From Umezawaea sp049997955 (GTDB lineage: Bacteria; Actinomycetota; Actinomycetes; Mycobacteriales; Pseudonocardiaceae): a stretch of DNA of 64,000 nucleotides. The notes under the pieces are model-generated. The model saw nothing but the letters and a program-made list of their open reading frames with translations, was not told the DNA's origin and did no database searches. Made by a program: the position numbers and the translations under genes. Shown here piece by piece: positions 17,797 to 26,061 of this stretch (positions are counted from its first letter, which is position 1; every line of letters starts with the position of its first letter). The stretch lies in NCBI GenBank assembly GCA_049997955.1, contig JAEBDY010000004.1, positions 1 to 64,000 of the forward strand, written 5' to 3'.

Positions 17797-17843
17797 AACG
17801 GTAAGGCCCTCTCAGACGCGCTGTCCGAGAGGGCCTTACCGTT
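17797..17843. terminator. Hairpin terminator
   Basis: 17-base perfect arms AACGGTAAGGCCCTCTC / GAGAGGGCCTTACCGTT with a 13-base loop. It lies eleven bases after a plus-strand stop codon. There is no T run, as is common for actinobacterial terminators; it may work in both directions. Confidence 0.55.
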
Positions 17844-17962
17844 GATGCGAAACGATCTCGCCGTGGGTACCGATAGCGGGGCAGTGGCTGGCTGCCGCTC
17901 GCCGCGGGGTTGGCGATGGGGAGCGATGTCGGGTCTGCTGCACGGGTAGGTGACAGTTGTAG

Positions 17963-18846
17963 TCACGCAGCCTGGCTGGCTGACGTGGTCATGATTGCTT
18001 CGTATTCGATGGGGGTCAACCGGCCGAGGCCGGTTTGGCGTCTACGGCGGTGGTAAGTGCGTTCGATCCAGGTGACGATCGCGATCCGCAGCTCGTCACG
18101 GGTGGACCAGGAACGCCGGTCGAGAACATTGTTCTGCAGCAACGCGAAGAAGCTTTCCATCGCGGCGTTGTCACCGGCCGCGCCCACCCGGCCCATCGAG
18201 CCGGTCAGGCCGTGGCGTGCGAGGGTGCGGACGAATTTCCTTGATCGAAATTGGGATCCGCGGTCGGTGTGCACCACGCAGCCGGTGACCCCACCCCGGC
18301 GGGCGATGGCGTTGCTGAGCGCGGTGACGGCGAGGCGGGACTTCATCCGGGTATCGATGGAGTAGCCGACAATCCGGTTGGAGCAGACGTCCTTGACCGC
18401 GCACAGCTACAGCTTTCCCTCTGTGGTGCGGTGTTCGGTGATATCGGCCGGCCACAGCCGGTTCGGCGCGGTGGCGGTGAAGTCAAGCTGGACCAGGTCG
18501 TCATGGACCGGCGGACCGGCTTTCCTGCCGTTGCGGCCGCGTTTCTTGCCGAAGGCACTCCACCAGCCCATGGACGAGCAGATCCGCCAGGCGGTCCGAT
18601 CCGCCATCGACACTCCGGCGTCGCGGGCTTCGTCGGCCAGGAACCGGTAACCGAACTCCGGGTCGTCGCGGTGAGCGTCGAACAACGCGTTCGCCCGATG
18701 AGCCCGCTCGAGTTCTGTCTCGGTGACCGGCCGGGCACGCCACCGGTAGTACGGCTGGCGAGCGATGGACAAGACCCGGCACGTCACCGCGACGGGGATA
18801 CCGTCGGCGGCGAGCTCGTTCACGAGCGGGTAGAGCCTTTTCCCGG
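17963..18846 (-). pseudogene. IS3 OrfB (DDE transposase), interrupted by TAG
   Basis: The DDE integrase part of the transposase, reached by -1 frameshift from OrfA. Visible motifs: the HTH_21-like AHRANALFDAHRDDPEFGYR, first Asp in LWPADITEH, second in VVHTDRGSQF, Glu in AAGDNAAMESFFALLQ, and a C-terminal RRRRQTGLGRLTPIEYEAIM. A TAG at 18407-18409 (TTEGKL-stop-LCAVKDV) falls where a Tyr codon (TAC) is expected, so a single base change kills the enzyme. Everything else appears intact, which suggests a recent event or a base-call error. Confidence 0.8.
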
Positions 18847-19155
18847 CAGGTTCGCCTGCGACAAGTACGCGGTCGCCCGGCGCAGGACCTCGTTCTCCTG
18901 CTCCAGCAGCTTGATCCGCTTGCGCGCTTCGCGCAGCTCGGCCGAGTCGTTCCTGCTCACACCTGGTTTGACACCTTTGTCGGTGTCGGACTGGCGCAGC
19001 CACGTGAATAGCGTCATCGGGTGGATCCCGAAGTCCTTGGCGATCTGCTCGACGGTCACGCCGGGCTCACGGTCACGGGCGACCCGCACGACATCGTCGC
19101 GGAACTCCTGGGGGTAGGGCTTGGGTACAGCGACATCCTCCCAGCTCACCATCAC
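18820..19155 (-). CDS. IS3 OrfA
   Basis: A 111-residue protein with the IS3-type helix-turn-helix (YPQEFRDDVVRVARDREPGV, then TVEQIAKDFGIHPMTLFTWL) and a C-terminal leucine-zipper-like helix (LREARKRIKLLEQENEVLRR) that mediates oligomerisation. It binds the element's ends as the N-terminal part of the OrfAB transposase. The stop is at 18820. The heptamer GGGAAAA at 18844-18838 is correctly phased for -1 slippage into OrfB. Confidence 0.85.
   Translation of the reverse strand: MMVSWEDVAVPKPYPQEFRDDVVRVARDREPGVTVEQIAKDFGIHPMTLFTWLRQSDTDKGVKPGVSRNDSAELREARKRIKLLEQENEVLRRATAYLSQANLPGKGSTRS
18838..18844 (-). other. Programmed -1 frameshift site
   Basis: In the orfA frame the codons are CCG GGA AAA GGC. 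The heptamer G GGA AAA allows slippage to GGG AAA, after which translation continues AGG CTC TAC (RLYPLVNELAADG), the orfB frame. Confidence 0.65.
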
Positions 19156-19187
19156 GGCAAGCCAACTCAGATGTCACCAATCCGTGC

Positions 19188-19553
19188 AGCAGACCCGCCA
19201 GGATTCTGGGCGATGTCGGCGACGTGGGTCGCTTCCCCGACCGCGGTCGATTCGCCAGTTGGAACGGCACCGCACCCATCGACGCCTCCAGCGGCGACCA
19301 CCAGCGCCACCAACTCTTCCGAGCCGGCAACCGGCGCATCAACCGGGTCCTGCACATCATGGCCATCGTCCAACTACGCAACGACACTTCAGGCAGGGCC
19401 TACTACCGGCGCAAACTCGCTGACGGCAAGTCGCCACGCGAAGCCATTCGCAGCCTCAAACGACGTCTCTCCAACACCGTCTACAAGCAACTCGTCGCAG
19501 ATGCCAAGATCCACAATTCCTCACCTGGCGAGCCGCCAGTTCCTCTCTCTTGA
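19188..19553 (+). pseudogene. IS110-family transposase, C-terminal fragment
   Basis: The frame reads ARILGDVGDVGRFPDRGRFA, SWNGTAPIDASSGDHQRHQL, then FRAGNRRINRVLHIMAIVQL and a C-terminus with AIRSLKRRLSNTVYKQLVAD. This is the catalytic-Ser domain of IS110-type transposases (S in the APIDASSG context). It lacks everything before ARILGD, and the IS3 element ends 12 bases upstream. Because its ARILGDVGDVGR segment overlaps the end of the fragment at 11197-11655 with different bases, the two come from different copies. Confidence 0.8.
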
Positions 19554-19721
19554 CATAGAGGGGAGCCAGAAGCGGATGTTGTCGATGTGCCCGTTCGGTG
19601 GCGTGGCCGGACATCCGCTCAACGGAGAATCCCGGCCGCGCGGTCGCGCTGCCGTTTCCGACTGGCCAACGACAATGCCTTGGGAGTGCCGAGCCGGTAC
19701 CGCGGTGTTGGCCTGTACGTG

Positions 19722-19754
19722 GTGGCGGGATCGCCTCGGCGGCGATCCCGCCAC
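19722..19754 (-). terminator. Hairpin terminator of the AMIN-like gene
   Basis: 14-base perfect arms GTGGCGGGATCGCC / GGCGATCCCGCCAC around TCGGC. It lies 4 bases beyond the stop codon of the minus-strand gene at 19758. Confidence 0.7.
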
Positions 19755-19757
19755 GGC

Positions 19758-20279
19758 TCACCACTGGTGGGCGACGTCCACGACGATGTGGTCGGGCAGG
19801 GTGAACACCCGGAACGGCAGGACTGCGCGGACACCCAGCCCGAGGTCCGTGGTGCCCTCCCAGGACCCGGCCCAAGCGACCTGCCGGAACGTCCGGTAGC
19901 CGGTCACGTCCACGACCTCGGCCGGGTCTGCCGGCGCGTAGGTCGGGTCGAAGTTCTCGTCGTAGGACGGCGAGTACACCATCACGAACAACTTCGCCCC
20001 GCCCCGCAACGGAACCGGCTCACCCGACCCGACGTAGGTCACCTCGTCGGTGTAGCGCACGTAATAGCCGTCGCCGCCCAGGTGGGTGTCGATCACCAGC
20101 CGGTCGAAGCACTCGTGCTGCCCGGAACGAATGTCGGTCACGGCATCCCCGTAACCGTTGAACACGGTCTTCGTCCCCGATCCCCAGTCCACCGGCGCAC
20201 AGGCGGCGGCACCGGCACTCGCCGGCACCACCGTCATGGCCACCAGCACAACGGCGACCACTAACGCGAATCTGCGCAT
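19758..20279 (-). CDS. Secreted AMIN-like domain protein
   Basis: A 173-residue exported protein with a clear signal peptide (FALVVAVVLVAMTVVPASAG, cleavage near residue 25). The mature domain begins AACAPVDWGSGTK and contains RSGQHECFDRLVID, FVMVYSPSYDENF and, at the end, FRVFTLPDHIVVDVAHQW. This pattern fits the AMIN-like beta-domain found in many actinobacterial secreted and lipoproteins, probably involved in cell-wall contact. Two Cys (about 27 and 57) may form a disulfide. ATG 20279 has GGGGAAG-like sequence upstream. It is monocistronic with its own terminator hairpin. Confidence 0.8.
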   Translation of the reverse strand: MRRFALVVAVVLVAMTVVPASAGAAACAPVDWGSGTKTVFNGYGDAVTDIRSGQHECFDRLVIDTHLGGDGYYVRYTDEVTYVGSGEPVPLRGGAKLFVMVYSPSYDENFDPTYAPADPAEVVDVTGYRTFRQVAWAGSWEGTTDLGLGVRAVLPFRVFTLPDHIVVDVAHQW

Positions 20280-20487
20280 GATCTTCCCCTCTCCCCGCGG
20301 GCCTCCCCGCCCGTCGAAGACGAGACGCGCGGCCGGCCACCCAGGTTGCCCGATCGCCCGGTGCCCCCGAGGAAGTCACCCGCATGGCGCCATGCACGCC
20401 GTCATACGCGCTCGCGTGCTCCAACATCGGCGAGCTGCGGTAGACGAGCCAGTCATCCGCTACTCGCATCACAGGACGCTGCGTGTC

Positions 20488-20713
20488 GTCAGTTCGGTAG
20501 CAAGGTGGATGTTGTCCGGCCCGCGAGTGAGGCGAACGTGGATATGCCCAGCGCAATCGCGCTGGGCCGGCGTTGGAGTGCGCCGTCGATCTGGGTGATC
20601 TTGTCCTTGGCCCCGGTCAGGCTGACTTGCAGTTCTTCGACTTCCCCGAGCCGGCCTTCGCGCTTGGCCGTGACAATTCAGGCCTCCGCATTGTCGAGGA
20701 TGTCCTCCAACCG
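20488..20713 (-). pseudogene. Integrase C-terminal remnant
   Basis: The minus-strand frame reads RLEDILDNAEA-stop-IVTAKREGRLGEVEEL then QVSLTGAKDKITQIDGALQR. This coiled-coil tail is typical of actinobacterial tyrosine integrases that follow ...GEVEGL.VSL.GA.DKL. An in-frame TGA and the absence of the catalytic domain make it a relic. Confidence 0.45.
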
Positions 20714-20871
20714 CAGTCGTTGTGCCGGGTCAGGGCGTAGCGGTGAACACCTGACACCGGCTTCTCCAAACCGACCCCTGCGCGCTCAACCGATGGCAGC
20801 TACCGGCCATCCGTGGTCGGCAGTTGTCGGCGGCATGAGCAGATGCCGGGTTGTGGCTGTTGTCCGGCTGC

Positions 20872-21459
20872 CTAGAGCATTCCCGCCGCGCGGAAGAGCC
20901 GATCATAAATCGCGCGGATGGTCTCCTGCTTGCGCGCGTTGTAGTCCATGACGTTCCCGCCCCCTGGAACCGCCGCCCGTTTTGCCTCTTCATACCGCGC
21001 GCGGTCTTCGGGGTGGGCGCGCAGCCAGTCGCGGAACATGCGGTGTCGGATGAGCTCCGGACAGTCTGGCCCGAACACGTGCAGGTTCACGCGGGGTTCG
21101 GCCAGTCTCAGGACGCGGTGCTCGTGCCAGGACGGCTCCCGGACGGTGAGGGTGTAGCCGATCCGCGCGAGCGGAGGGACGTACTCCTCCTCGTGACGGG
21201 GGTCGGCCACCGTCAGGTCGATGTCGATGACGTCCTTGGCGGCCAGTCCCTCCACGGAGGTCGACCCGACATGGTCGACGTTGAGCGCCACCGGGCCGAG
21301 CGCGGCGCGGATGTCCGCCGCCGCGGCCTGATAGCGGTGTGGCCACTCGGGCCTGTAGGCGACGATCGTGGCCGTCTCCGGCGGTGGGGGCCCATTCACC
21401 CAAGGGTTCTCGGACGGGTCGGAGTCGTCGTGTCGGGTGATGTCCTCGAAGGTCGGCAC
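20872..21459 (-). CDS. GrpB/UPF0157 nucleotidyltransferase-fold protein
   Basis: A 195-residue protein. The N-terminus up to about 45 is acidic and variable. The GrpB domain follows: IVAYRPEWPHRYQAAAADIR, the signature VDHVGSTSVEGLAAKDVIDI with the Asp-x-Asp pair (DIDL) of nucleotidyltransferase folds, EHRVLRLAEPRVNLHVFGPD and FRDWLRAHPEDRARYEEAKR. The family is widespread; its substrate is not established, and some members have been linked to CoA metabolism by fusion. Start GTG 21459 is chosen because TACTTT lies 7 bases upstream (leaderless) and the frame further upstream is IS-derived. Confidence 0.8.
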   Translation of the reverse strand: MPTFEDITRHDDSDPSENPWVNGPPPPETATIVAYRPEWPHRYQAAAADIRAALGPVALNVDHVGSTSVEGLAAKDVIDIDLTVADPRHEEEYVPPLARIGYTLTVREPSWHEHRVLRLAEPRVNLHVFGPDCPELIRHRMFRDWLRAHPEDRARYEEAKRAAVPGGGNVMDYNARKQETIRAIYDRLFRAAGML

Positions 21460-21466
21460 CTGCGGC

Positions 21467-21472
21467 AAAGTA
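21467..21472 (-). promoter_or_regulatory. -10 box of a leaderless promoter
   Basis: TACTTT on the minus strand ends 7 bases before GTG 21459. Confidence 0.4.
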
Positions 21473-21479
21473 GCAGTGG

Positions 21480-21902
21480 CCCGCCGTGGTCGATTCCTTT
21501 GTAGCGCGGAATGACTGCGTCTCGCCGGCCAGAACGGCGTCGGTGACGACCGCATACAGGACGAACTCACCGCGGTGAAGCCGAAAAAGCGACGTAACAA
21601 GATCACGAAAGGAAATTCCAAGCGGTACAAGGGGATGGCCAATACCGTCCCTGGGTCTGCAACACCTCGGACACCCGACGCCGTCCACGTGATCGGTGTC
21701 GGACCACCCCGGCTCACCGAACGAAGCGGGGCGCCCGCAGTCGTGTGTTGTAGCCGGACCGCGGGGGCGGGTAGTGAAACAAGTGCCCCGGATGTGCGTG
21801 AGAGTGTCGCAGCCAGTGGGCTTCGGAGGTGAAGTCGCGCAGGCCTTGCCCCACCTCCAGGATGACCAGTTCCGCGTCGGTCAACCGTGGCTTGACCTCC
21901 AC
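21480..21902 (-). pseudogene. IS4/IS982-type transposase remnant
   Basis: The first piece (about 21714-21902) reads VKPRLTDAELVILEVGQGLR then DFTSEAHWLRHSHAHPGHLF, the N-terminal end of a common actinobacterial IS4/IS982-like transposase. Further downstream on the same strand only scattered scraps remain (LHRGEFVLYAVVTDAV). The catalytic domain is missing. Confidence 0.55.
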
Positions 21903-22265
21903 CTTCGGCCGCCATGGCCCCGCTCGATGTAGGAGCGAGTGTCGAAGCCCTCGTCGTCATCGTCAGGCGCCTTGGCAGGCACGGGAGCAGGCCCGGTGCG
22001 CAACTGCCGCCCGACGCTGTCCGCGATGGCCCGCGCCGCCGCCGACTCGGTGCCGACCGTCTCGGATGATCTCCTGAGACCGGTCGGCGAGCCTGTTCCG
22101 CGCGTCGGCGAGCGTGGCCAGGATCGTCCGCGAGACGACGTCCGGCACCGTGCGCTACATGCGAGCGGCCAGCCGGAGGTCCACGAGCGCACCGGTCGAG
22201 TCGACCGTGACCTCGACCAACCCGGTCGGATCACCGGCACTGACGCGAACCACCTTCAACTGCAT
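21881..22265 (-). pseudogene. YbaB/EbfC-like gene with stop and frameshift
   Basis: ATG 22265 opens MQLKVVRVSAGDPTGLVEVT then VDSTGALVDLRLAARM, followed by an in-frame TAG at 22155-22157, then VPDVVSRTILATLADARNRL. After a frame change near 22075 the C-terminus appears as SAAARAIADSVGRQL and DDDDEGFDTRSYIERG. Actinobacterial YbaB/EbfC-family proteins (nucleoid-associated, or ESX-linked paralogues) have this strand-turn-strand core plus an acidic tail. Two lesions make a functional product unlikely. Confidence 0.55.
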
Positions 22266-22621
22266 CGCCACCAAGCCCTGAGTTCGGTGCTCGAGTGGAA
22301 CACGACGTGAAGCGTGACGGACAAGCGCATGGCACCGACCGAGCACGCCGCGCCCGATTCCCCCGGCCACTTCGAACCGATCCTCGTCACCGCGTCCGGT
22401 GAGACGTCGGTACACCTGTTCAACCCGGTCGCCAAGGCGGTACCGATGACGAACTCTCGACAGGCTGCATGTTCGACGCGCGGCTCGCTCACCACGCTGA
22501 CGCGCGCGGTGCCGGATCAGGTAGGGCCTGACCGCGTTCGGATCTCGTGATCGCCATCATTGGACCCGAGCACCCAGCGTGTCCATGACAGACCGCCACG
22601 CGGACATCCGCCACACCCGAC
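22266..22621. other. Intergenic stretch, nothing convincing
   Basis: Frames here are short, overlap on both strands and show no motifs or ribosome binding sites. Confidence 0.4.
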
Positions 22622-22966
22622 ATGGTCATCGAACACGGCCGGCTTCGGACCTCGGCCGCCGCGGAGGTGAGCGCCGCCCGCGCCGAGACCGACCGTGCCA
22701 CCGAGCGCTACACCGAGGCCGTCCGCGAGGTCGAGCGCGAACGTGCCCGCGGGCACGCCGCTCAAGCCCGGCTGCTGCGGCAGGTCCGGCGCACCCTGGG
22801 CGCCCTGCTCGACGCGCGGGACGACGACACAACCGACAACGCCGAGGAGACAGCGACCGCGCGAGCGCAGCGGCTTCGGGAGGGCGTGACCGCAGTGCTG
22901 CGCGGTCTCGACGTGGTCGACGCGGACGGCGGCGACCACCACGACGCGAAGCCCGCTCACCCGTGA
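22622..22966 (+). CDS. Short coiled-coil protein
   Basis: A 114-residue charged protein whose first 70 residues form a continuous helix with coiled-coil heptads (AAEVSAARAETDRATERYTE, VREVERERARGHAAQARLLR). The second half is acidic (DARDDDTTDNAEETATAR) with a last short helix (RLREGVTAVLRGLDVV). It resembles the C-terminal part of the KfrA-like protein at 15513-16595 and may be a shortened paralogue or fragment. The start is uncertain and no ribosome binding site is seen. Confidence 0.45.
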   Translation: MVIEHGRLRTSAAAEVSAARAETDRATERYTEAVREVERERARGHAAQARLLRQVRRTLGALLDARDDDTTDNAEETATARAQRLREGVTAVLRGLDVVDADGGDHHDAKPAHP

Positions 22967-23526
22967 ACAGCGGCTTTCGCCCTCGTCGAGCAGCCGGAAC
23001 CCGGTCACTCCGGAAATGCTTGATCCACCGACCGCCAAAGCCATCCCGGGACAGCGGATGCAGGCGTCCCCGGTATCGAGTTGCTACCTCAGGAATTGGT
23101 CAATTTTCAGCCGCACCATAGCAATCTGACCCCTTTTCAGGTGTCCACGGAGCCGACGGGGGCACCTGAAACGTCGTAATCAGCAAGCTCTAAATGACCA
23201 CGCCCACGCGTGCGGCAGGTGCGATAACCGCTGGTGAGACCCTTGCATCTGTCGATTTTCCGGAAATCAAGCACGGCAATTACGCTGATAAAGTCTTGAA
23301 TGCGTCGCTTTTTCGGCTCATTTTCACCATTCCCGCGCAGAAGTGCTATGTTCGATGAATCACGCCATGTGCACGTGTAAATATGCACCGAGTGCTCCTT
23401 CCGCGGGGTTGTCGGGTGCAGCGCCACCACGCACAAGCCCAGGGCGCTTGGGCTGATCGATGCCCTGATGGGGTGCCGCATTCGTGGTGCCGCTCGTGCA
23501 CGCTCAACAGATTGCTGGCGTCGATC
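22967..23526. other. Intergenic stretch upstream of the surface-protein genes
   Basis: Apart from a hairpin at 23134-23171 nothing is recognised. The part 23170-23360 is visibly less GC-rich and could contain the promoter of the ice-binding-like gene. The frame continues open upstream of 23527, but its residues (Arg/His/Cys-rich) do not look like protein. Confidence 0.4.
23134..23171. terminator. Hairpin, possible terminator
   Basis: TTTCAGGTG (23135-23143) pairs with CACCTGAAA (23163-23171), and the stem extends inward through TCC/GGG with one wobble. It may mark the right edge of the decayed island. Confidence 0.35.
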
Positions 23527-26061
23527 ATGGACAAACCCACCGCCCGGACGAGGAGCAGCGGTCGACACCAGGCTGCTCGCAGGGCGGGCCCGGCGACCGT
23601 CGTGTTCGCCTCGCTCATGGCCGTCCTGCTGGGGGCCGCACCGGCGGCGGCCTACTGGAGCGCGGCCGTGTCCGGGTCCGCGGCCGCGATGACGGGCACC
23701 CTCTCCGCACCGGCAGGCGTGACGGTCCCCGCCACCACGTCCGCGGACGTGGTCGTCGACTGGACGCCCGGCGCGGGTGGGATAACGCCGGGGGGCTACT
23801 ACGTCACCCGGCACACCGGCGGTGCGACCGCCGCGGCGTGCGCGAGCAGCCCCACCGACCTGGTCGAGGTCACCACCTGCACCGACACCGACGTGCCCGA
23901 CGGGGAGCACAGCTACGTCGTGACCGCCGTCCACTCGTCGTGGAGCGCGTCCAGCACCGCGAGCACGGTCGTGAGCGTGGTCAACGCCGCGGGGCTCGCC
24001 TTCACCGGCCATCCCACCGACACCGCCGCGGGCGACACGATCGCACCACCCGTGACCGTGGCCCTCCGGACGGACGACGGCACCGCGTTCCCGTCCTCAG
24101 GGGTTCCGGTGACTCTGGCGATCGACGCCAACCCCGCAGGCGGGATCCTCGCGGGCACCACCGTGGTCACCACCGATGGCAACGGGGTGGCGACCTTCGA
24201 CGACCTGTCCATCGACGAACCGGGGACCGGCTACACCCTGACCGCCACCAGCCCCGGACTGACGTCCGCGACCAGTTCGCCGTTCGCGGTGACCACGCCC
24301 CTCCTGCTCGGCGCTGCCCAGGGGTACTCGGTCCTGGCCGGAACCGCCGTGGTGAACACCGGCCCGACGACGATCAGCGGCGATCTCGGGGTGAGCCCGG
24401 GAACCTCGATCACCGGAGTCCCTCCCGGCTCCGTCGGAGGGGACGTCCACGCCGGTGACGCCGCTGCCGCCAGCGCTCAGACCGCCCTCGCTCGCGCCTA
24501 CGACGAGCTGGCGGCCAGGGAGGCGAACGACGAAATGGCCGGTGAACTCGGTGGTCTCACCCTGACCTCGGGCGTCTACCACTCCATCGCGGCACTTGCC
24601 GTGACCGGAACCCTGACCCTCGACGCGGAGGGCGACCCGAACGCGGTGTTCGTCCTCCGGACCGACGCGGCGTTCAACACCGCCGCCGCCAGCGTCGTCG
24701 TCCTCGCCAACGGCGCTCAGGCCGCCAACGTGTTCTGGGTGGTCGCCGGTGCGGCAGGCACCGGCGCCAACTCGTTCCTGTCGGGCACGATCCTGGCCCA
24801 GGGGGCGATCACCCTCGGAGCGAGCACCGAACTCATCGGCCGGGCGCTGTCGCGCGACGCCGTCACCATCGCTGGTTCGACCATCCGGTTCACCAGCGCG
24901 CCGCAACCCACCGTGACGATCGACGGCGGCGCCGCTTCCGTCACCAAGGACACCACGGCCACGATCACCGGAACCAGCAGCGCACCGCAATCGAGCCCGA
25001 TCACCGTGACCACCGCCGGGCAGACCCTGTCCACCACCGTCGGCGCCGACGGCACCTGGAGCGTCACCACCACGGCGCTCGCGCCCGGTCCGCACGACGT
25101 CGTGGCAAAGGTCCGCGACGCCTCCGGCAACGGATCCACCGCCTCCCAGACCTTGACCGTCGAGGTCAACCCGCCAACGGTGCCGCTCGGCACGGCGAGC
25201 ACCTACTCGGTGCTGGCGGGCACCGGAGTGGTGAACACCGAGGCCACGACCTTGAGCGGCGATCTCGGTGTCAGCCCGGCCACCGCCATCAGCGGTTTCC
25301 CTCCCGGCACACTCGCGGGCACCGTGCACGCAGGCGACTCCGACGCCGCGGAAGCGCAGGGCGACCTGCTCGCAGCCCTGGGCGACGCCTCCTCGCGCAC
25401 CCCCCACACCGAGATCACGGGCAACCTGGGAGGGCGGACCTTCCACATCGGCGTCCACCACGCCACCGCCGCGCTCGCCCTGACCGGAACGGTCACGCTC
25501 GACGCGGAGGGCGACCCGAACGCGGTGTTCGTCTTCCAGACCGACGCGGCGTTCAACACCGCCGCCGCCAGCGTCGTCGTCCTCGCCAACGGCGCTCAGG
25601 CCGCCAACGTGTTCTGGGTGGTCGCCGGTGCGGCAGGCACCGGCGCCAACTCGTTCCTGTCGGGCACGATCCTGGCTCAAGGGGCGATCACCCTCGGTGC
25701 GAGCACCGAACTCATCGGCCGAGCGCTCTCACGCGACACCGTCACCATCGCCGGCGCCACCTTGACCGGCACCGCGCCCGCCCAGCCAGCGGCTCCGCCC
25801 AACCCCGACCCCCTTCCCGCCGAGGAGGTGGCCACCGCTCCACTCCGTCCGGCGACGATCGAGCCGGAGGCACCCGACCCGTCGGAGGGCTCGGGCGAGA
25901 CCGAGCCGGAGGACCCCGAACCCACCCCGACCACTGGATCCGCCGAGCCCGCCCCGACCACCGGCGCCACCCAACCCGCCCCCACCACCAGCGATGCCGA
26001 ACCCACCGCGCAGACCCCGACCACCAGCGCTACCGAACCCACCGAGACGGTGACACCGTGA
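23527..26061 (+). CDS. Surface protein with two DUF3494 ice-binding-like domains
   Basis: An 844-residue exported protein. The signal segment (ATVVFASLMAVLLGAAPAAA then YWSA) resembles SipW-type signals. An FN3-like part (about 60-160) and an Ig/Big-like part (about 160-255) follow, then DUF3494 domain 1 (about 258-455: GYSVLAGTAVVNTGPTTISG, FVLRTDAAFNTAAASVVVLA, IGRALSRDAVTIAG), a bacterial Ig-like repeat (about 460-550), DUF3494 domain 2 (about 555-750) and a Pro/Thr-rich tail with PAPTTG-like repeats. DUF3494 beta-solenoids include ice-binding proteins and adhesins. ATG 23527 is the likely start; the upstream open frame does not look coding. The gene ends with GTGA overlap into the next gene, which carries the LPNTG sorting signal this protein lacks. 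Confidence 0.85.
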   Translation: MDKPTARTRSSGRHQAARRAGPATVVFASLMAVLLGAAPAAAYWSAAVSGSAAAMTGTLSAPAGVTVPATTSADVVVDWTPGAGGITPGGYYVTRHTGGATAAACASSPTDLVEVTTCTDTDVPDGEHSYVVTAVHSSWSASSTASTVVSVVNAAGLAFTGHPTDTAAGDTIAPPVTVALRTDDGTAFPSSGVPVTLAIDANPAGGILAGTTVVTTDGNGVATFDDLSIDEPGTGYTLTATSPGLTSATSSPFAVTTPLLLGAAQGYSVLAGTAVVNTGPTTISGDLGVSPGTSITGVPPGSVGGDVHAGDAAAASAQTALARAYDELAAREANDEMAGELGGLTLTSGVYHSIAALAVTGTLTLDAEGDPNAVFVLRTDAAFNTAAASVVVLANGAQAANVFWVVAGAAGTGANSFLSGTILAQGAITLGASTELIGRALSRDAVTIAGSTIRFTSAPQPTVTIDGGAASVTKDTTATITGTSSAPQSSPITVTTAGQTLSTTVGADGTWSVTTTALAPGPHDVVAKVRDASGNGSTASQTLTVEVNPPTVPLGTASTYSVLAGTGVVNTEATTLSGDLGVSPATAISGFPPGTLAGTVHAGDSDAAEAQGDLLAALGDASSRTPHTEITGNLGGRTFHIGVHHATAALALTGTVTLDAEGDPNAVFVFQTDAAFNTAAASVVVLANGAQAANVFWVVAGAAGTGANSFLSGTILAQGAITLGASTELIGRALSRDTVTIAGATLTGTAPAQPAAPPNPDPLPAEEVATAPLRPATIEPEAPDPSEGSGETEPEDPEPTPTTGSAEPAPTTGATQPAPTTSDAEPTAQTPTTSATEPTETVTP
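24619..24872 (+). repeat. Internal repeat, copy 1 (DUF3494 domain 1)
   Basis: This segment recurs at 25498-25751 (offset 879). Positions 24661-24797 are identical to 25540-25676 over 137 bases. Confidence 0.9.
25498..25751 (+). repeat. Internal repeat, copy 2 (DUF3494 domain 2)
   Basis: Second copy of the segment at 24619-24872. Differences are concentrated at the edges, with the 137-base identical core in the middle. Confidence 0.9.

Larger units (their letters stand above)
17951..19176 (-). mobile_element. IS3-family insertion sequence
   Basis: The element is about 1.2 kb, bounded by TGACA...TGTCA ends (left TGACAGTTGTAGT, right end in reverse TGACATCTGAGTT). It contains orfA and orfB on the minus strand with a GGGAAAA slippage site between them. 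No clear target duplication is visible (GTAGG before, CCAAT after), so one flank may have been rearranged. The right end abuts an IS110 transposase fragment within about 12 bases. Confidence 0.75.

Noticed and set aside
17951..19176. IS3 element inserted cleanly into the IS110 transposase
   Set aside because: The left flank is not IS110 sequence and no target duplication is visible, so a simple insertion does not explain the arrangement.
23383..23526. N-terminal extension of the ice-binding-like protein from GTG/ATG upstream codons
   Set aside because: The residues are Arg/His/Cys-rich and would bury the signal peptide about 50 residues inside.
24097..25680. Minus-strand Gly-rich frame opposite the ice-binding-like gene
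   Set aside because: Gly/Arg-rich antisense of a Ala/Thr/Pro-rich gene; no start signal or domain.
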